From positions 124,001-188,000 of the IMG/VR virus record IMGVR_UViG_3300018424_000006: 64,000 nucleotides of DNA; one strand, given 5' to 3'. This DNA is from a virus. Below, piece after piece: positions 8,490 through 17,721 of the stretch. A program made the position numbers and the translations under genes. Within the stretch, counting starts at the first letter, position 1. The number at the start of each line of letters is the position of its first letter. Under the pieces are notes generated by a model that worked only from the letters and a program-made list of their open reading frames with translations, was not told the origin of the DNA and searched no databases.

Positions 8490-10016
8490 TTATACCCAGT
8501 GAACACTATCGAGTACCTCAACAGACTTTGACTTATCGACAAAATCTTTAAGGTGTCCTATGTCATACTCAACATGCTTCGGAATGTTCATGCATGATAA
8601 GTAATAGAACTTAGGATCGATATCGGGATACAGTTTTATAGGACGAGTACGACCGAGTATTTGTTGACTCAACTGCTTAGATGCAATGGCCGGTGTCATT
8701 ATAGACATATACAAGTTCGGGATATCCTTACCTGTACCACAACTCTTAGGAGTCGTAACAATTATCTCGAAGTCCTCTAAAACTGTCTCGGGTTCTGCTG
8801 CTGTAAATATAGAGACGGACATATCATCACTTAACTTTTCCTTTAAGTAATCAGCTATGATGACACAACTATCAACCATACTTGCAAAGACCAGCATCTT
8901 CATGCCTTCTTTACGATTTGCAAGATACTCTTCTTCAATAATATTGTAAATCATACTGAGGTAGTTCTCAGTCATCTCTCTATTCTTGAAGATGGACTTC
9001 TCAAACTCATTATGACTATAGCCCATCGCACCAATACATTTAATCTTGTTAGGATCATGAGCATGATAGCGATACGACTTAACGTCAATATGTGCATTAT
9101 TCTTAAAGTCTCTAAACCGATCTTTCAGAGGGAAAACAATTTCATAAAGTCTTTTGATCATCATACGACTAGGGTCCAGAGTAGCAGACAAATAAATCTG
9201 CAGCGGGACATTCGTCATGATCGCGCGGCGAACAACTTGATGTAACGCTTCGTGGCATTCGTCGGTTACGGATACGCCCGCACCAATCGTACTGAAGAAT
9301 TTATCAGGAGTCACGTCGTACTCTCGATCTTCTTCCATAGCGCCATGAAGAAATGTTTTCAAGTAATTATTAAAGGTAGTTGAAGATATTAAAATTATCT
9401 TCTCCCGAATATTACCGCTTAGACCTAAGTTGATTAAAGCATGCATGGATTTAGACCCACTAATAACTAGAATATCTTTCTTAGTTAAATTAGTATTCTC
9501 CATTATACTTTTAACCCAAGTAGGTATATGGACTGCTTGACCGAAAATCACTGTACGTTCTTTTCGTTGTGCCAGATATAGTAACGTAGTAAGAGTCTTA
9601 CCCTGTCCCGTAGGTAGAGGCAGTACCCGAATCCGCTTACCCGGCTCGTCCATAAACTTTAATGCAGAAACCTGTCCTTCTCGCGGTGTAATTCCCGGTA
9701 ACTCAAAGTCTATCGGTACGCCCGCATCAGGATGGTTTTCCCGTATCTCGTAATCGTGCTCTTTATAGCCAGCCATTTGTAGCTGACGTAAGAACTTTGG
9801 AAACTCCCCCAATACAAAACCGAAGGTGTCCTTATTTGGATTGGCACAAGCATAAGTCTTTTTAGGGACCTCTATCTTTCGACGGGCACGCTTATTCCAA
9901 ACCTTTTCATATTCTGTCAGCTCTCGACAAAAATTAAAGACAACTTGTCGGTCCGATGCATAGGGAACGAAAACATGAAACCCATGAGAAAACTTCTCTA
10001 TAATGAATTTCTTCAC
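8490..10016 (-). CDS. SF2 DNA helicase, UvsW-like, 508 aa
   Basis: This is an ATP-driven DNA helicase likely to act in recombination-dependent replication and fork repair. Motifs in order are a Q-like region PREGQ (about 111-115), Walker A PTGQGKT (135-141), motif II DECH (252-255), motif III SAT (277-279) and motif VI QQILGRTRP (about 445). The N-terminal 100 residues form an extra domain, as in T4 UvsW. It is a single-gene unit directly downstream of the polymerase beta' C-terminal gene, separated from it by a weaker hairpin. A helicase at this position relative to the polymerase genes matches the phiKZ gene order. Confidence 0.85.
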   Translation of the reverse strand: MKKFIIEKFSHGFHVFVPYASDRQVVFNFCRELTEYEKVWNKRARRKIEVPKKTYACANPNKDTFGFVLGEFPKFLRQLQMAGYKEHDYEIRENHPDAGVPIDFELPGITPREGQVSALKFMDEPGKRIRVLPLPTGQGKTLTTLLYLAQRKERTVIFGQAVHIPTWVKSIMENTNLTKKDILVISGSKSMHALINLGLSGNIREKIILISSTTFNNYLKTFLHGAMEEDREYDVTPDKFFSTIGAGVSVTDECHEALHQVVRRAIMTNVPLQIYLSATLDPSRMMIKRLYEIVFPLKDRFRDFKNNAHIDVKSYRYHAHDPNKIKCIGAMGYSHNEFEKSIFKNREMTENYLSMIYNIIEEEYLANRKEGMKMLVFASMVDSCVIIADYLKEKLSDDMSVSIFTAAEPETVLEDFEIIVTTPKSCGTGKDIPNLYMSIMTPAIASKQLSQQILGRTRPIKLYPDIDPKFYYLSCMNIPKHVEYDIGHLKDFVDKSKSVEVLDSVHWV

Positions 10017-10044
10017 GGCAATTCCCCAACTAAAAATAAATAGA

Positions 10045-10070
10045 TATAGAGGGACCGAAGTCCCCCTATA
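10045..10070 (-). terminator. Hairpin terminator, one mismatch
   Basis: An 11-bp stem (TATAGAGGGAC against GTCCCCCTATA, one A-C mismatch) with a short loop lies between the beta' gene and the helicase gene. The T-rich tail on the minus strand is weak. Confidence 0.6.
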
Positions 10071-10080
10071 CTATCAATCG

Positions 10081-12183
10081 CTACTGCGGAGGCGGAGTCG
10101 AGTTACCCAACATCATATCCAACGGATGATCTGGTCGATCTTTATAGATATAGGTTGCAGGGTTAGTCAGAATCTCAGCATGGAATCCAAATGCCATAGC
10201 GCCGCCCATAGAACGGTTCTTAATAACATTATGCATTCCCACAAACTGGAAGTCGCCATCTCCAATCGGCATACGGTAATTACCGTTATCCGGATCAATA
10301 CACATTAATGAACGTATAAAGACTTCTACTTCAGAGAAGTTTACGTTAATACGCGTTGCCCGTTCATTGCCGGGGATATCAGGAGGCGTCAAAATATCTA
10401 GGAAAGTTTCCATTGCTTCTTCGGCACTGGCGCAGTCTAGAACAGTTTGCATTTCAGCAGCTTTTGTATCGGTCTTCTTCTCAGGACTACCTAGAAGGAA
10501 GGTCATGATGGTGTTTAGGAAACTCATCATATCTTCGTTTTTACGCGGAGACATTAAGAATGGTTTCGAGAAATCCCATCCTTTCAAATCAAACGTTACG
10601 CTGTTCTCATCAAAAGTCCAACCTCGCTTCTTAGCGAATACTAGGAAGTCTGTAGTTAATGCAGACCCTGTACCGGAAATTTCTGTATCGAACTTAACGC
10701 TACGAACTACCTTGTTGTTTTTATCCAACAATTCTAGCTCAACGTTACGAACGTGAGAAATACGGCTAGGCGTTAGAGTACGGGCATCTTTCGCTTCAGA
10801 TAAGTTACCGATGTTTGAAACTTGTAGGCTAGGAATACGCATTACGTAGCGCAGTTCATCTTTGCCCATTAGTTTATCAACCACCTTACCAACTTTCTCT
10901 TTGGCTTTCTCGATAATGCCTTTCGGCTTATGAGAAGGATCGTTCAATGATACGAGCCATTTCTTTTCTTTGTTCAGGTGCACAAACGCCAATGCTGACT
11001 TAGGCAGATCTAGATACAAAGATTCCATACTTACTTCCAAGTGCTTTGTAGATAACAAGCGCTGGGAAATCTGGGAGCAGGGCCCAATAGATAGGAAATG
11101 GCCAACGTGTACTTTCGGCGGAATGATCAATGCATTGTGACCTAGACAGGTACGACATACATTTTGACCAGTGCCATTTGCACACTTTAATATAGAACGT
11201 ACTTTGATGGTTTCTCCAATCAAGTAGTCCATTGAACTTTCGAACTTCGTAAGCTTCTTGTGTTTCTTGCTTATGAAGTATTTGCCCTGTAGAATCTTCA
11301 GGTCGTCTTTACGTACCGTCCAATTCAAGAACTCTCTCGTTCCACAATCGTCTTCGGCTACATGACCAATCGACCCAACTAAAAGCTGCACTCGACGGTT
11401 AAAGTATTCTGACGTTTGTAGCGGAGCATCTTGCATATACAAGGCTCGCTTAGCAGAACAACTTTCTGTAGCAGAATCATAAAGGGTAGACAGGCCTTCA
11501 CCATAACTCACTTCGATTGGTAACGGGAATGTCTCACCATTAATATCTTTCGTGTAACCACGGAAGTCGGTAGTCTGCGCAATAGAACGACGATCCAAAG
11601 TACCTGACGAAATACCTTTACGGATTTCATTGGTTGCTAATAAAGGATCATTAGATTGCATCAGAGCCAGCGAACTATCGTAAACGTTTTCGATACGTTC
11701 ACCGTTAGACAGATCCATGTTATTGGCTTCTGCGTGATAGTTTTGTTTCGCTGCAACTACCTCTGGGTGAGTGATTGCCTCAAACAAATCTTTAAGGGAT
11801 AACGTATTTACATACGCCCCCAACAAATCCCCAACGTCATTAAACAGATCGTTAGTTGCTTCGTAGATTGCTTTAGCTAGTTTATATACAGTATCGTATT
11901 CCGGATTCGGCATACTGTTATAAACATTCCAAAATACCGTTGACGCGATATTTAAATGGTGTCCGCCTGTATAAGCACCGCCTTCCAATACATCTTCACA
12001 TAAAGGATTTGCACGATTGCTAAACAAGGCATAAAGACGCCAATAATACCACGTCAAGATAATACGACGGGAGGTAGTTTCCACCTCGCCGTCTTTGCAA
12101 GAAATGGTATACTTACCTTTCTGCATATTCCAGACATCGTCTTTAGACATTCTGACAATTTCTTTTGCCTGAATATAAAGCAT
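10081..12183 (-). CDS. RNA polymerase beta'-like subunit, C-terminal part, 700 aa
   Basis: This is the C-terminal half of a beta'-like subunit carrying the trigger loop and adjacent regions. YGEGLSTLYDSATESCSAKR, then YFNRRVQLLVGS, then EDDCGTREFL follow the trigger-loop region of bacterial beta'. A VCRTCLG ribbon and GPCSQISQRLLSTKHLE match the conserved segment after it. The ATG has GGGGAG five bases upstream. The gene starts 12 bases after the stop of the beta C-terminal gene, so the two are co-transcribed from the promoter at 14278. The pairing and gene order suggest the non-virion enzyme that transcribes later phage genes in the nucleus; that assignment is inference. Confidence 0.85.
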   Translation of the reverse strand: MLYIQAKEIVRMSKDDVWNMQKGKYTISCKDGEVETTSRRIILTWYYWRLYALFSNRANPLCEDVLEGGAYTGGHHLNIASTVFWNVYNSMPNPEYDTVYKLAKAIYEATNDLFNDVGDLLGAYVNTLSLKDLFEAITHPEVVAAKQNYHAEANNMDLSNGERIENVYDSSLALMQSNDPLLATNEIRKGISSGTLDRRSIAQTTDFRGYTKDINGETFPLPIEVSYGEGLSTLYDSATESCSAKRALYMQDAPLQTSEYFNRRVQLLVGSIGHVAEDDCGTREFLNWTVRKDDLKILQGKYFISKKHKKLTKFESSMDYLIGETIKVRSILKCANGTGQNVCRTCLGHNALIIPPKVHVGHFLSIGPCSQISQRLLSTKHLEVSMESLYLDLPKSALAFVHLNKEKKWLVSLNDPSHKPKGIIEKAKEKVGKVVDKLMGKDELRYVMRIPSLQVSNIGNLSEAKDARTLTPSRISHVRNVELELLDKNNKVVRSVKFDTEISGTGSALTTDFLVFAKKRGWTFDENSVTFDLKGWDFSKPFLMSPRKNEDMMSFLNTIMTFLLGSPEKKTDTKAAEMQTVLDCASAEEAMETFLDILTPPDIPGNERATRINVNFSEVEVFIRSLMCIDPDNGNYRMPIGDGDFQFVGMHNVIKNRSMGGAMAFGFHAEILTNPATYIYKDRPDHPLDMMLGNSTPPPQ

Positions 12184-12195
12184 GTATACTCCCCT

Positions 12196-14244
12196 TTATA
12201 CATTCTCGATTCCGACACCCTGAGAATTCAGGAGGTGATTAACAAAGGCACATGCTCGTTCATTCCCTAGGGGGAACTTCTCACGATCAACAACCATTGG
12301 AATATCCGACGGGTTCTCTGCCATTAATATGTTCTTCACCACTTCACGGTGTACGGCTGGGTTGGTAGTTAGGCCAATTAAATGCGCGGTGGCTGTGCTA
12401 CCGATTGAACCACTTAATGCTCTACCCTCAGACTCACCGTATACACGAGGGGCCTGTTCTTTGGTTGGAGTAGAATAACGAGTAGCTCGGCTGCTAGATG
12501 CTGGTAAGCCGTGGTGTTGTAAACGAGGACCAGTACAAGCCATAGACTTGGATTCTGATTTCTCAAGAACAATCATGTACTTACCGCCGATTAATACTTC
12601 GGACTTGGTACGTACTCGGTTACCTGCGCTGTTGGTGTAGGTTACTGGCGAAATGTTAACTGGACGGAATTCTTCCATTTTCCTATACAAGTCAATGGTT
12701 GTCCAATCATTATCTGCCGGGATGTGCAAATAGATTCCATCTCGATAGACAGTTTCTAAATGGGCATTACGCTTATTACCCTTAAGCTTTCTGAATAAGT
12801 CTGCCATTGGCGGACTTGCAATTTCATAGTACTTAAGTAGATGAATAGCTGCACCATCCATATCGCCTTTATCCATCATTGCTTTAACATCAAGCGTGAT
12901 GTCACGACTAGCTGCATTAATGTACTGTTCATACAACTGACCCGGGTTTAGACGGGCTATTGCAGAACGACCATAAACACAGACATCTGCCACGTTACCG
13001 AAATCATCGGTAGGCATTTGATCGTCAGGCAAAATTACGCACTCTACACCTTTACCGCCATGAAGATCCGAAAGTTTAGCAGATTCCATTAAATCGAAAT
13101 CGTATTCATACTTAACTTCTACGCGGAACTCATTTAGCTCAGCAGCACGATAGGTTCGCTTAATGGACTTAGAAGCATGATTAAGCTTTGCTCGGTTTTC
13201 TGCATTAGGCTCGTAGGCATATGCCCGGGCGAACAACGACAAAAGTTTCGGCTGAATCTTACTGTCGTTACCAGACATTTGAATTGACTTACGAATATCC
13301 AGTAGCTTATCAAAATATGCTTTCTGCAAATCGTTATATCGCAAAGCCTGTCCGGCCAGCTCGTCTGGTACCGTCCGGTAACGAGTCTTTGAGTTGGTAC
13401 AGTTAAGTACATCGACATCATATATCAAGGCACCCGGCTTACCGAATATCAAATCATCGAAAACCAAATCTGGTTCCATTAAAGCTTCTGGCGTTAAGGC
13501 TATTGCATCAACTGCACTGCCTTTCTTACGACGCCCAAAAACAATCCCATGGTCTGGGACTCGATCCCCCACGTCTGGATGGATCTTAGGATTTTCCGGA
13601 GTACCATAAAGGTTCAACGGTACCCAATCTCCTCCAAACTCAATCACTCGGCTGGAGACGCCTTTACTTTTACAGCGTTCGTTAAACGATTCCGATACTA
13701 CAAAACCGTCCTCTATTACACCGGGTACGCCTAGATAACATACGTTAGCCATTACGCCCGGAGAATAATATCCGTTCTTGATATTATTACTGTAGGATAG
13801 CATGGTACCTTTCTCAATGAAATCGCCACGCTGAAGATGCTGATAAGCTGGATTGATCTGGCTCTTAAAACCAAATGTATCATGATTCTTATGGTACATC
13901 TCGATATCCATAGTATCGAAGTTTCCAAATTCATCTTGATAGATAATAGTTGTAAGAGGGTTAGTTTTAATCGCATATTCCCCATACTGTGCCGAGTATT
14001 TAGGAATAACATCTACGATCGTTAAATCACACGGTGCCTTTGTACCGAAAACATATTCGGACATTTGGGTTTCGAATCCATGAAGACAACGTGAAGGTTC
14101 GGCTCCTGCAACTTGAATTGCTTGTGCTAACTGACTAGTTACCATAGCTAGACGAGATGAGGAATCTTTCGTAACAAATGAAGTATACGTGGATGCAGCG
14201 CCCATTGCTTGAACGTCATTATGCATCTTTGTGGGTTGGTTCAT
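12196..14244 (-). CDS. RNA polymerase beta-like subunit, C-terminal part, 682 aa
   Basis: This is the C-terminal half of a beta-like subunit. The key match is KLSDLHGGKGVECVILPDDQ, followed by MPTDDFGNVADV and ARLNPGQLYEQYI. That pattern is the beta-subunit R-H-G-N-K-G block with its Lys, the conserved MP and the M-N-x-G-Q-x-x-E block. Near the C-terminus APRVYGESEGRALSGSIGS corresponds to the beta G-Q-R-F-G-E-M-E-x-W-A region. An early-type promoter core lies 34 bases upstream and GGAG precedes the ATG. The first half of beta is not in this window. Confidence 0.87.
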   Translation of the reverse strand: MNQPTKMHNDVQAMGAASTYTSFVTKDSSSRLAMVTSQLAQAIQVAGAEPSRCLHGFETQMSEYVFGTKAPCDLTIVDVIPKYSAQYGEYAIKTNPLTTIIYQDEFGNFDTMDIEMYHKNHDTFGFKSQINPAYQHLQRGDFIEKGTMLSYSNNIKNGYYSPGVMANVCYLGVPGVIEDGFVVSESFNERCKSKGVSSRVIEFGGDWVPLNLYGTPENPKIHPDVGDRVPDHGIVFGRRKKGSAVDAIALTPEALMEPDLVFDDLIFGKPGALIYDVDVLNCTNSKTRYRTVPDELAGQALRYNDLQKAYFDKLLDIRKSIQMSGNDSKIQPKLLSLFARAYAYEPNAENRAKLNHASKSIKRTYRAAELNEFRVEVKYEYDFDLMESAKLSDLHGGKGVECVILPDDQMPTDDFGNVADVCVYGRSAIARLNPGQLYEQYINAASRDITLDVKAMMDKGDMDGAAIHLLKYYEIASPPMADLFRKLKGNKRNAHLETVYRDGIYLHIPADNDWTTIDLYRKMEEFRPVNISPVTYTNSAGNRVRTKSEVLIGGKYMIVLEKSESKSMACTGPRLQHHGLPASSSRATRYSTPTKEQAPRVYGESEGRALSGSIGSTATAHLIGLTTNPAVHREVVKNILMAENPSDIPMVVDREKFPLGNERACAFVNHLLNSQGVGIENV

Positions 14245-14277
14245 TTAATACTCCGTATTGTTTGTTAACCCTTAAAA

Positions 14278-14285
14278 GTAATATA
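14278..14285 (-). promoter_or_regulatory. Early-type promoter core TATATTAC
   Basis: The minus strand reads AAAACTATATTACTTTTAAG, 34 bases before the beta C-terminal gene. The AATTC part of the consensus is AAAAC here, so it is a slightly weaker match. Confidence 0.6.
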
Positions 14286-14315
14286 GTTTTGAAAAACTCT
14301 CGAACAGGAAAAGTC

Positions 14316-14657
14316 ATGACTCAACCAATTCATAGCCTTCAGCAGAATAAAGGCAATCCAGAGTACTATAGTACTGAGTTTAAGCAACTACTTGAGGACC
14401 ATTTACCAAATATTAAAACCCGTTACATGCGTACATTTGTTCCTACTGAAGAACAGAATATGCGTGCAGAAGGAGACTTCTATGGCCTGTTGACTGAACA
14501 TAATATTCCAATGGATCTACATTGGGTAACTATGCGAATCAACGGTTTGACCTCTCCTACGGACTATGAAGGTAATTTGGCAACGGTCTTCATACCAGAT
14601 GCGTCGGTAATCTCTGGTTTACTTCAGAAATTTAGGGCCAAAAAGTCATTGGCTTAA
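14316..14657 (+). CDS. Unknown protein, 113 aa
   Basis: A lone plus-strand gene in a minus-strand region. The open frame extends upstream to 14178, but only the ATG at 14316 has a ribosome site (AGGA, six bases before), and the upstream part lies inside the beta gene. The product is soluble. It has a helix-rich first half (EFKQLLEDHLPNIKTRY) and a C-terminal Lys/Arg-rich end (LLQKFRAKKSLA). No family is recognised. It ends at a hairpin shared with the converging gene. Confidence 0.7.
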   Translation: MTQPIHSLQQNKGNPEYYSTEFKQLLEDHLPNIKTRYMRTFVPTEEQNMRAEGDFYGLLTEHNIPMDLHWVTMRINGLTSPTDYEGNLATVFIPDASVISGLLQKFRAKKSLA

Positions 14658-14666
14658 GAAAGAAAA

Positions 14667-14702
14667 ATATAGACGGGAGGGCTTACGCCCCCTGTCTATA
14701 TT
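14667..14702. terminator. Bidirectional hairpin terminator
   Basis: A 15-bp stem with wobble (ATATAGACGGGAGGGC against GCCCCCTGTCTATAT) and a TTAC loop lies between convergent genes. TTATGCCG follows on the right. Confidence 0.85.
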
Positions 14703-14712
14703 TATGCCGTCA

Positions 14713-16242
14713 TTAGAACGTAGTTCCAATTGGCTGTTGCGGCATACGACCGATAGGTTGCCCTTGAGCATTATAGACAGTGCCATACTGATCTACACTA
14801 CTTCCCGGAGGAAATTGAGGCTGCTGCATAGGCTGACCATATTGCTGTGGCGGTACCATCTGAGGCTGTGCCGCATACTGAACAGGTTGCTGGACTGGTT
14901 GCTGATATACCGGCTGCTGTTGAGGAACTGCCATAGGCTGTTGCGGAGCGTTAGGATTCCAACCCCCACGCTGTGGCGCTTGATAACCTACAGGCTGCCC
15001 GCCATAAGGCATTTGCTGCATTTGGTCTTGCTGACTAATGCGAGCCATACGCTGCTCACGGCTTTCTTCTACAGGTTGCTGGACTGGTTGTTGGACTGGT
15101 TGCTGATATACCGGCTGTTGCTGCGGAGCAACTTGGGCCATAGCAGGAGCCTGAGTTTGGGCTACAGGAGCAGTCTGAACTGGAGCTGCTTCTGGAGCTG
15201 GTGCCATTACTGGCGCAGGCTCATTTAATGCTTTCTTGGCAGCAGCAACGTTGAAAATAGAACTCGACATTGTAGGTTCATCTTCCTTGTATGGACTTTC
15301 AGGTTTAGGGGCTTCGGCTGGCACAGTTTTAACAGGTACTTCAGTTGTCTCTTGTTTAACGGAAGGATCTTCATTCTTACCGCCACCCAAGTTACCCTCG
15401 AAGTTCATATTAAGTTCTGCGTCATGCATCTTTTCCAGATTTGGAATAACGCGCTTCCAACTAAGATCGGTCATAAAATCTTCCACGTCATGGGCAGACT
15501 TCAGAGCGGTCAAATAGTCATTAAATGTCGTCATGATAGCAACGTATGCTTTCAGCAGTGATTCAAAATACGGATGGCTGCGACTAGCACTACCTTCCTT
15601 AACTGTTTGATTAAGGACTGTAGAATATGCAACTCGTAGATTGTTCAATGCACGACGACTTGGAGGCTTAATTCCAAACGGCTGCTCTTCTTCTAAAGTC
15701 TTTAGAATGCGCGGACTAATAATTGTAATCCGGCTAAACTCTTTAGATTCAGATGCAGAAGTTCTAATGGAGCGATGCTGAGTCAACTTTTCTTTCGACT
15801 TAGCAATCGCCTCATTAATAGACGCCCAGTATTTCACGTCCCGGTCGTTAATCGGAGTTTCAAAATCACTGATCAATTCAAAGGCATCTTCAGGCAGGTG
15901 CTTCTGATAGTCAGTGTGTCGAGCAGTTTCATAAACCATGCTGGCGACAAGTAATGCGATCTTGTCAACCTTGGCTTTCGTAAATCTCGCTAAGAAGTTA
16001 AATACTTCAGAACGTCCACGGAAACAATTTTCGGATGTTGGGTGGAATTTCAACATGGTGTGATCTTCCGGCATAGACAAAACCTTCTCTGTAGGAAGGA
16101 ATAGTCGACCATCAGTCTTACCATGAATGGAATGGTTGTATGGCACAACAATTTGTTCGCCATTATAAAGAAGTTCATCGTTTTCACCGATAGTGATATC
16201 AAGTGAAGCAAGGTACTTCTTATAGAACGTAATGAGTTTCAT
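14713..16242 (-). CDS. Protein with long Pro/Gln-rich disordered C-terminus, 509 aa
   Basis: The first 290 residues look globular and helical. From about residue 300 the chain is low complexity: first Ala/Pro-rich (MAPAPEAAPVQTAPVAQ), then Gln/Pro-rich with repeated units such as QPVYQQPVQQPVQ. This should be disordered. The DNA behind the units contains a 32-base direct repeat (14885-14916 and 15086-15117). The ATG at 16242 follows AGGGA. The gene is downstream of two other large unknown genes (19143-16255) and was probably transcribed with them. Such tails can drive condensation or tether partners, but the function is unknown. Confidence 0.7.
   Translation of the reverse strand: MKLITFYKKYLASLDITIGENDELLYNGEQIVVPYNHSIHGKTDGRLFLPTEKVLSMPEDHTMLKFHPTSENCFRGRSEVFNFLARFTKAKVDKIALLVASMVYETARHTDYQKHLPEDAFELISDFETPINDRDVKYWASINEAIAKSKEKLTQHRSIRTSASESKEFSRITIISPRILKTLEEEQPFGIKPPSRRALNNLRVAYSTVLNQTVKEGSASRSHPYFESLLKAYVAIMTTFNDYLTALKSAHDVEDFMTDLSWKRVIPNLEKMHDAELNMNFEGNLGGGKNEDPSVKQETTEVPVKTVPAEAPKPESPYKEDEPTMSSSIFNVAAAKKALNEPAPVMAPAPEAAPVQTAPVAQTQAPAMAQVAPQQQPVYQQPVQQPVQQPVEESREQRMARISQQDQMQQMPYGGQPVGYQAPQRGGWNPNAPQQPMAVPQQQPVYQQPVQQPVQYAAQPQMVPPQQYGQPMQQPQFPPGSSVDQYGTVYNAQGQPIGRMPQQPIGTTF
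14885..14916. repeat. Direct repeat, copy 1 (in Pro/Gln-rich tail)
   Basis: A 32-base unit, identical to 15086-15117 except for one C/T difference. It encodes Gln/Pro-rich repeats and probably arose by local duplication. Confidence 0.85.
15086..15117. repeat. Direct repeat, copy 2 (in Pro/Gln-rich tail)
   Basis: Second copy of the 32-base unit at 14885-14916, with one mismatch. Confidence 0.85.
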
Positions 16243-16254
16243 ACTGTTCCCTAG

Positions 16255-17700
16255 TTACATTTGGAATTGTCCAGCCAAGTGGATTGCAGGCTGAAATGTA
16301 GAGTCAATTGCTAGACGTAAGTCAGATGCAACGTTGTTTAGTTGGTCTTGGCTAACGCCTACTACCGGAGTAGTGATTGAGTTGCAGAAAGCTGGAGCAC
16401 TAAATACGCACCATTCTTTACCGTCGATACTTAGATTAATATCAACGTTACCCATCAAGTTACACGACACGTTGATAGTAAACAGCGTGCAATTTGGAAC
16501 AACACAGGCGGCCATGATTTCATCAATCAATACTCGCTCAAGTGCCATCATTTTCATTGGGTTAATTGGAACTTCTGAAAACATGGAAATCGGATCGCTC
16601 GTAGGAGCCAGGGCCGGAGAATTTGTCATGTTTTGATTACTCATCTCGAAGCTAAAGCCGGAGATAAAGAAGTCGCCAAGAATGGTTGGTACTAAGTGAG
16701 TCAGGGTATAAGCAATCTTAGTTTCGATTGTACTCATGCCCCAGTCCATTGAATGCTGAGCCATATCAACGATTTCACCATTACCCAAGAATTGGATTGC
16801 ATAGGTGCCATCGTTGTAGTCTGGCCAAAGCTGCTGAACGTCACCAAGCGTTACTGTACGAGTTGTAGCGTATCCACAACGACGATCCATTTCAGTTAAG
16901 AACTGGGAGTTGGTGTGAGTCGCTTCACGTAAGTTTTCTGCTGCGTGATTACAAGTAAAGTCTTCTGAGCCATAACCGCAGTCGTCGTCATTCATAGCCA
17001 TGTTATAGCTGTTCAACACCCCACTCAGGAATTGACCAGAACGAACATTGCCTGTTTTAGACATACAAACTTTGTTATTCAAAGAAGTACGAGAATCCAC
17101 CACATTGGCATCATACATTGTCAAAGAACCCTGACCCATGGTGAGTAGAGTATCCTGGGGACGCATACCTACGCCATCTACTTGGCCATGTCCTGCCAAA
17201 GCAATTGGATTCAATACTTGTGATAACTTACGATCACTAGTCGCATGGTTTTCAATGCCCATTGCGGTCTGGGTCGCCATGATTTCATAAGGCATGAAAC
17301 CATTAAACCAGATGAACATGCCCGGATCTAGAAATCCGTTATGGGAGGCGTCTACTTTATCCGTAAAGCCAGTTAGCATTTCATATGCCTTACCAGTTGG
17401 ACGCGAAACTTCAATAAGCATGTAAACTGCAAACCGGCGTTCTTGCCAACCATTAGCAATGTCCAGTTGTCCGGAGGATTGTACTCTAGGCGTGAATAAT
17501 TTATTCGCTACGCCGTTTAAAGCAGGAGCAGATAAACTACCAGAGCCGTCCATTACACGGGAACTAATATTTTGCAATTCTAGCTCGATCTCTGAATTGA
17601 ACGTAGTGTCAAAAGGACGGTAGTGCTGTTGTCCTTGAGCAGCCTGCTCAACAAAGAACATACGCTTTAGTGTTAACGTAGGCTGGTAAAAGTGATTCAT
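16255..17700 (-). CDS. Unknown conserved phage protein, possibly virion, 481 aa
   Basis: No catalytic motif is recognised. The sequence is rich in Asn, Met and Gly with many short beta-like stretches, which fits a structural protein. A TTG seven codons upstream opens the frame further, but the ATG at 17700 has AGGA nine bases before it and is preferred. It lies 21 bases after the preceding gene and 12 before the next, so it is the middle gene of a three-gene unit starting at the promoter at 19188. Confidence 0.7.
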   Translation of the reverse strand: MNHFYQPTLTLKRMFFVEQAAQGQQHYRPFDTTFNSEIELELQNISSRVMDGSGSLSAPALNGVANKLFTPRVQSSGQLDIANGWQERRFAVYMLIEVSRPTGKAYEMLTGFTDKVDASHNGFLDPGMFIWFNGFMPYEIMATQTAMGIENHATSDRKLSQVLNPIALAGHGQVDGVGMRPQDTLLTMGQGSLTMYDANVVDSRTSLNNKVCMSKTGNVRSGQFLSGVLNSYNMAMNDDDCGYGSEDFTCNHAAENLREATHTNSQFLTEMDRRCGYATTRTVTLGDVQQLWPDYNDGTYAIQFLGNGEIVDMAQHSMDWGMSTIETKIAYTLTHLVPTILGDFFISGFSFEMSNQNMTNSPALAPTSDPISMFSEVPINPMKMMALERVLIDEIMAACVVPNCTLFTINVSCNLMGNVDINLSIDGKEWCVFSAPAFCNSITTPVVGVSQDQLNNVASDLRLAIDSTFQPAIHLAGQFQM

Positions 17701-17721
17701 AATGGGTTTTTCCTGTTTCAA

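Noticed and set aside
14704-15228. Plus-strand frame of 174 codons opposite the Pro/Gln-rich tail
   Set aside because: Leu/Arg/Trp-rich composition is the mirror of the CAG/CCA repeats on the other strand.
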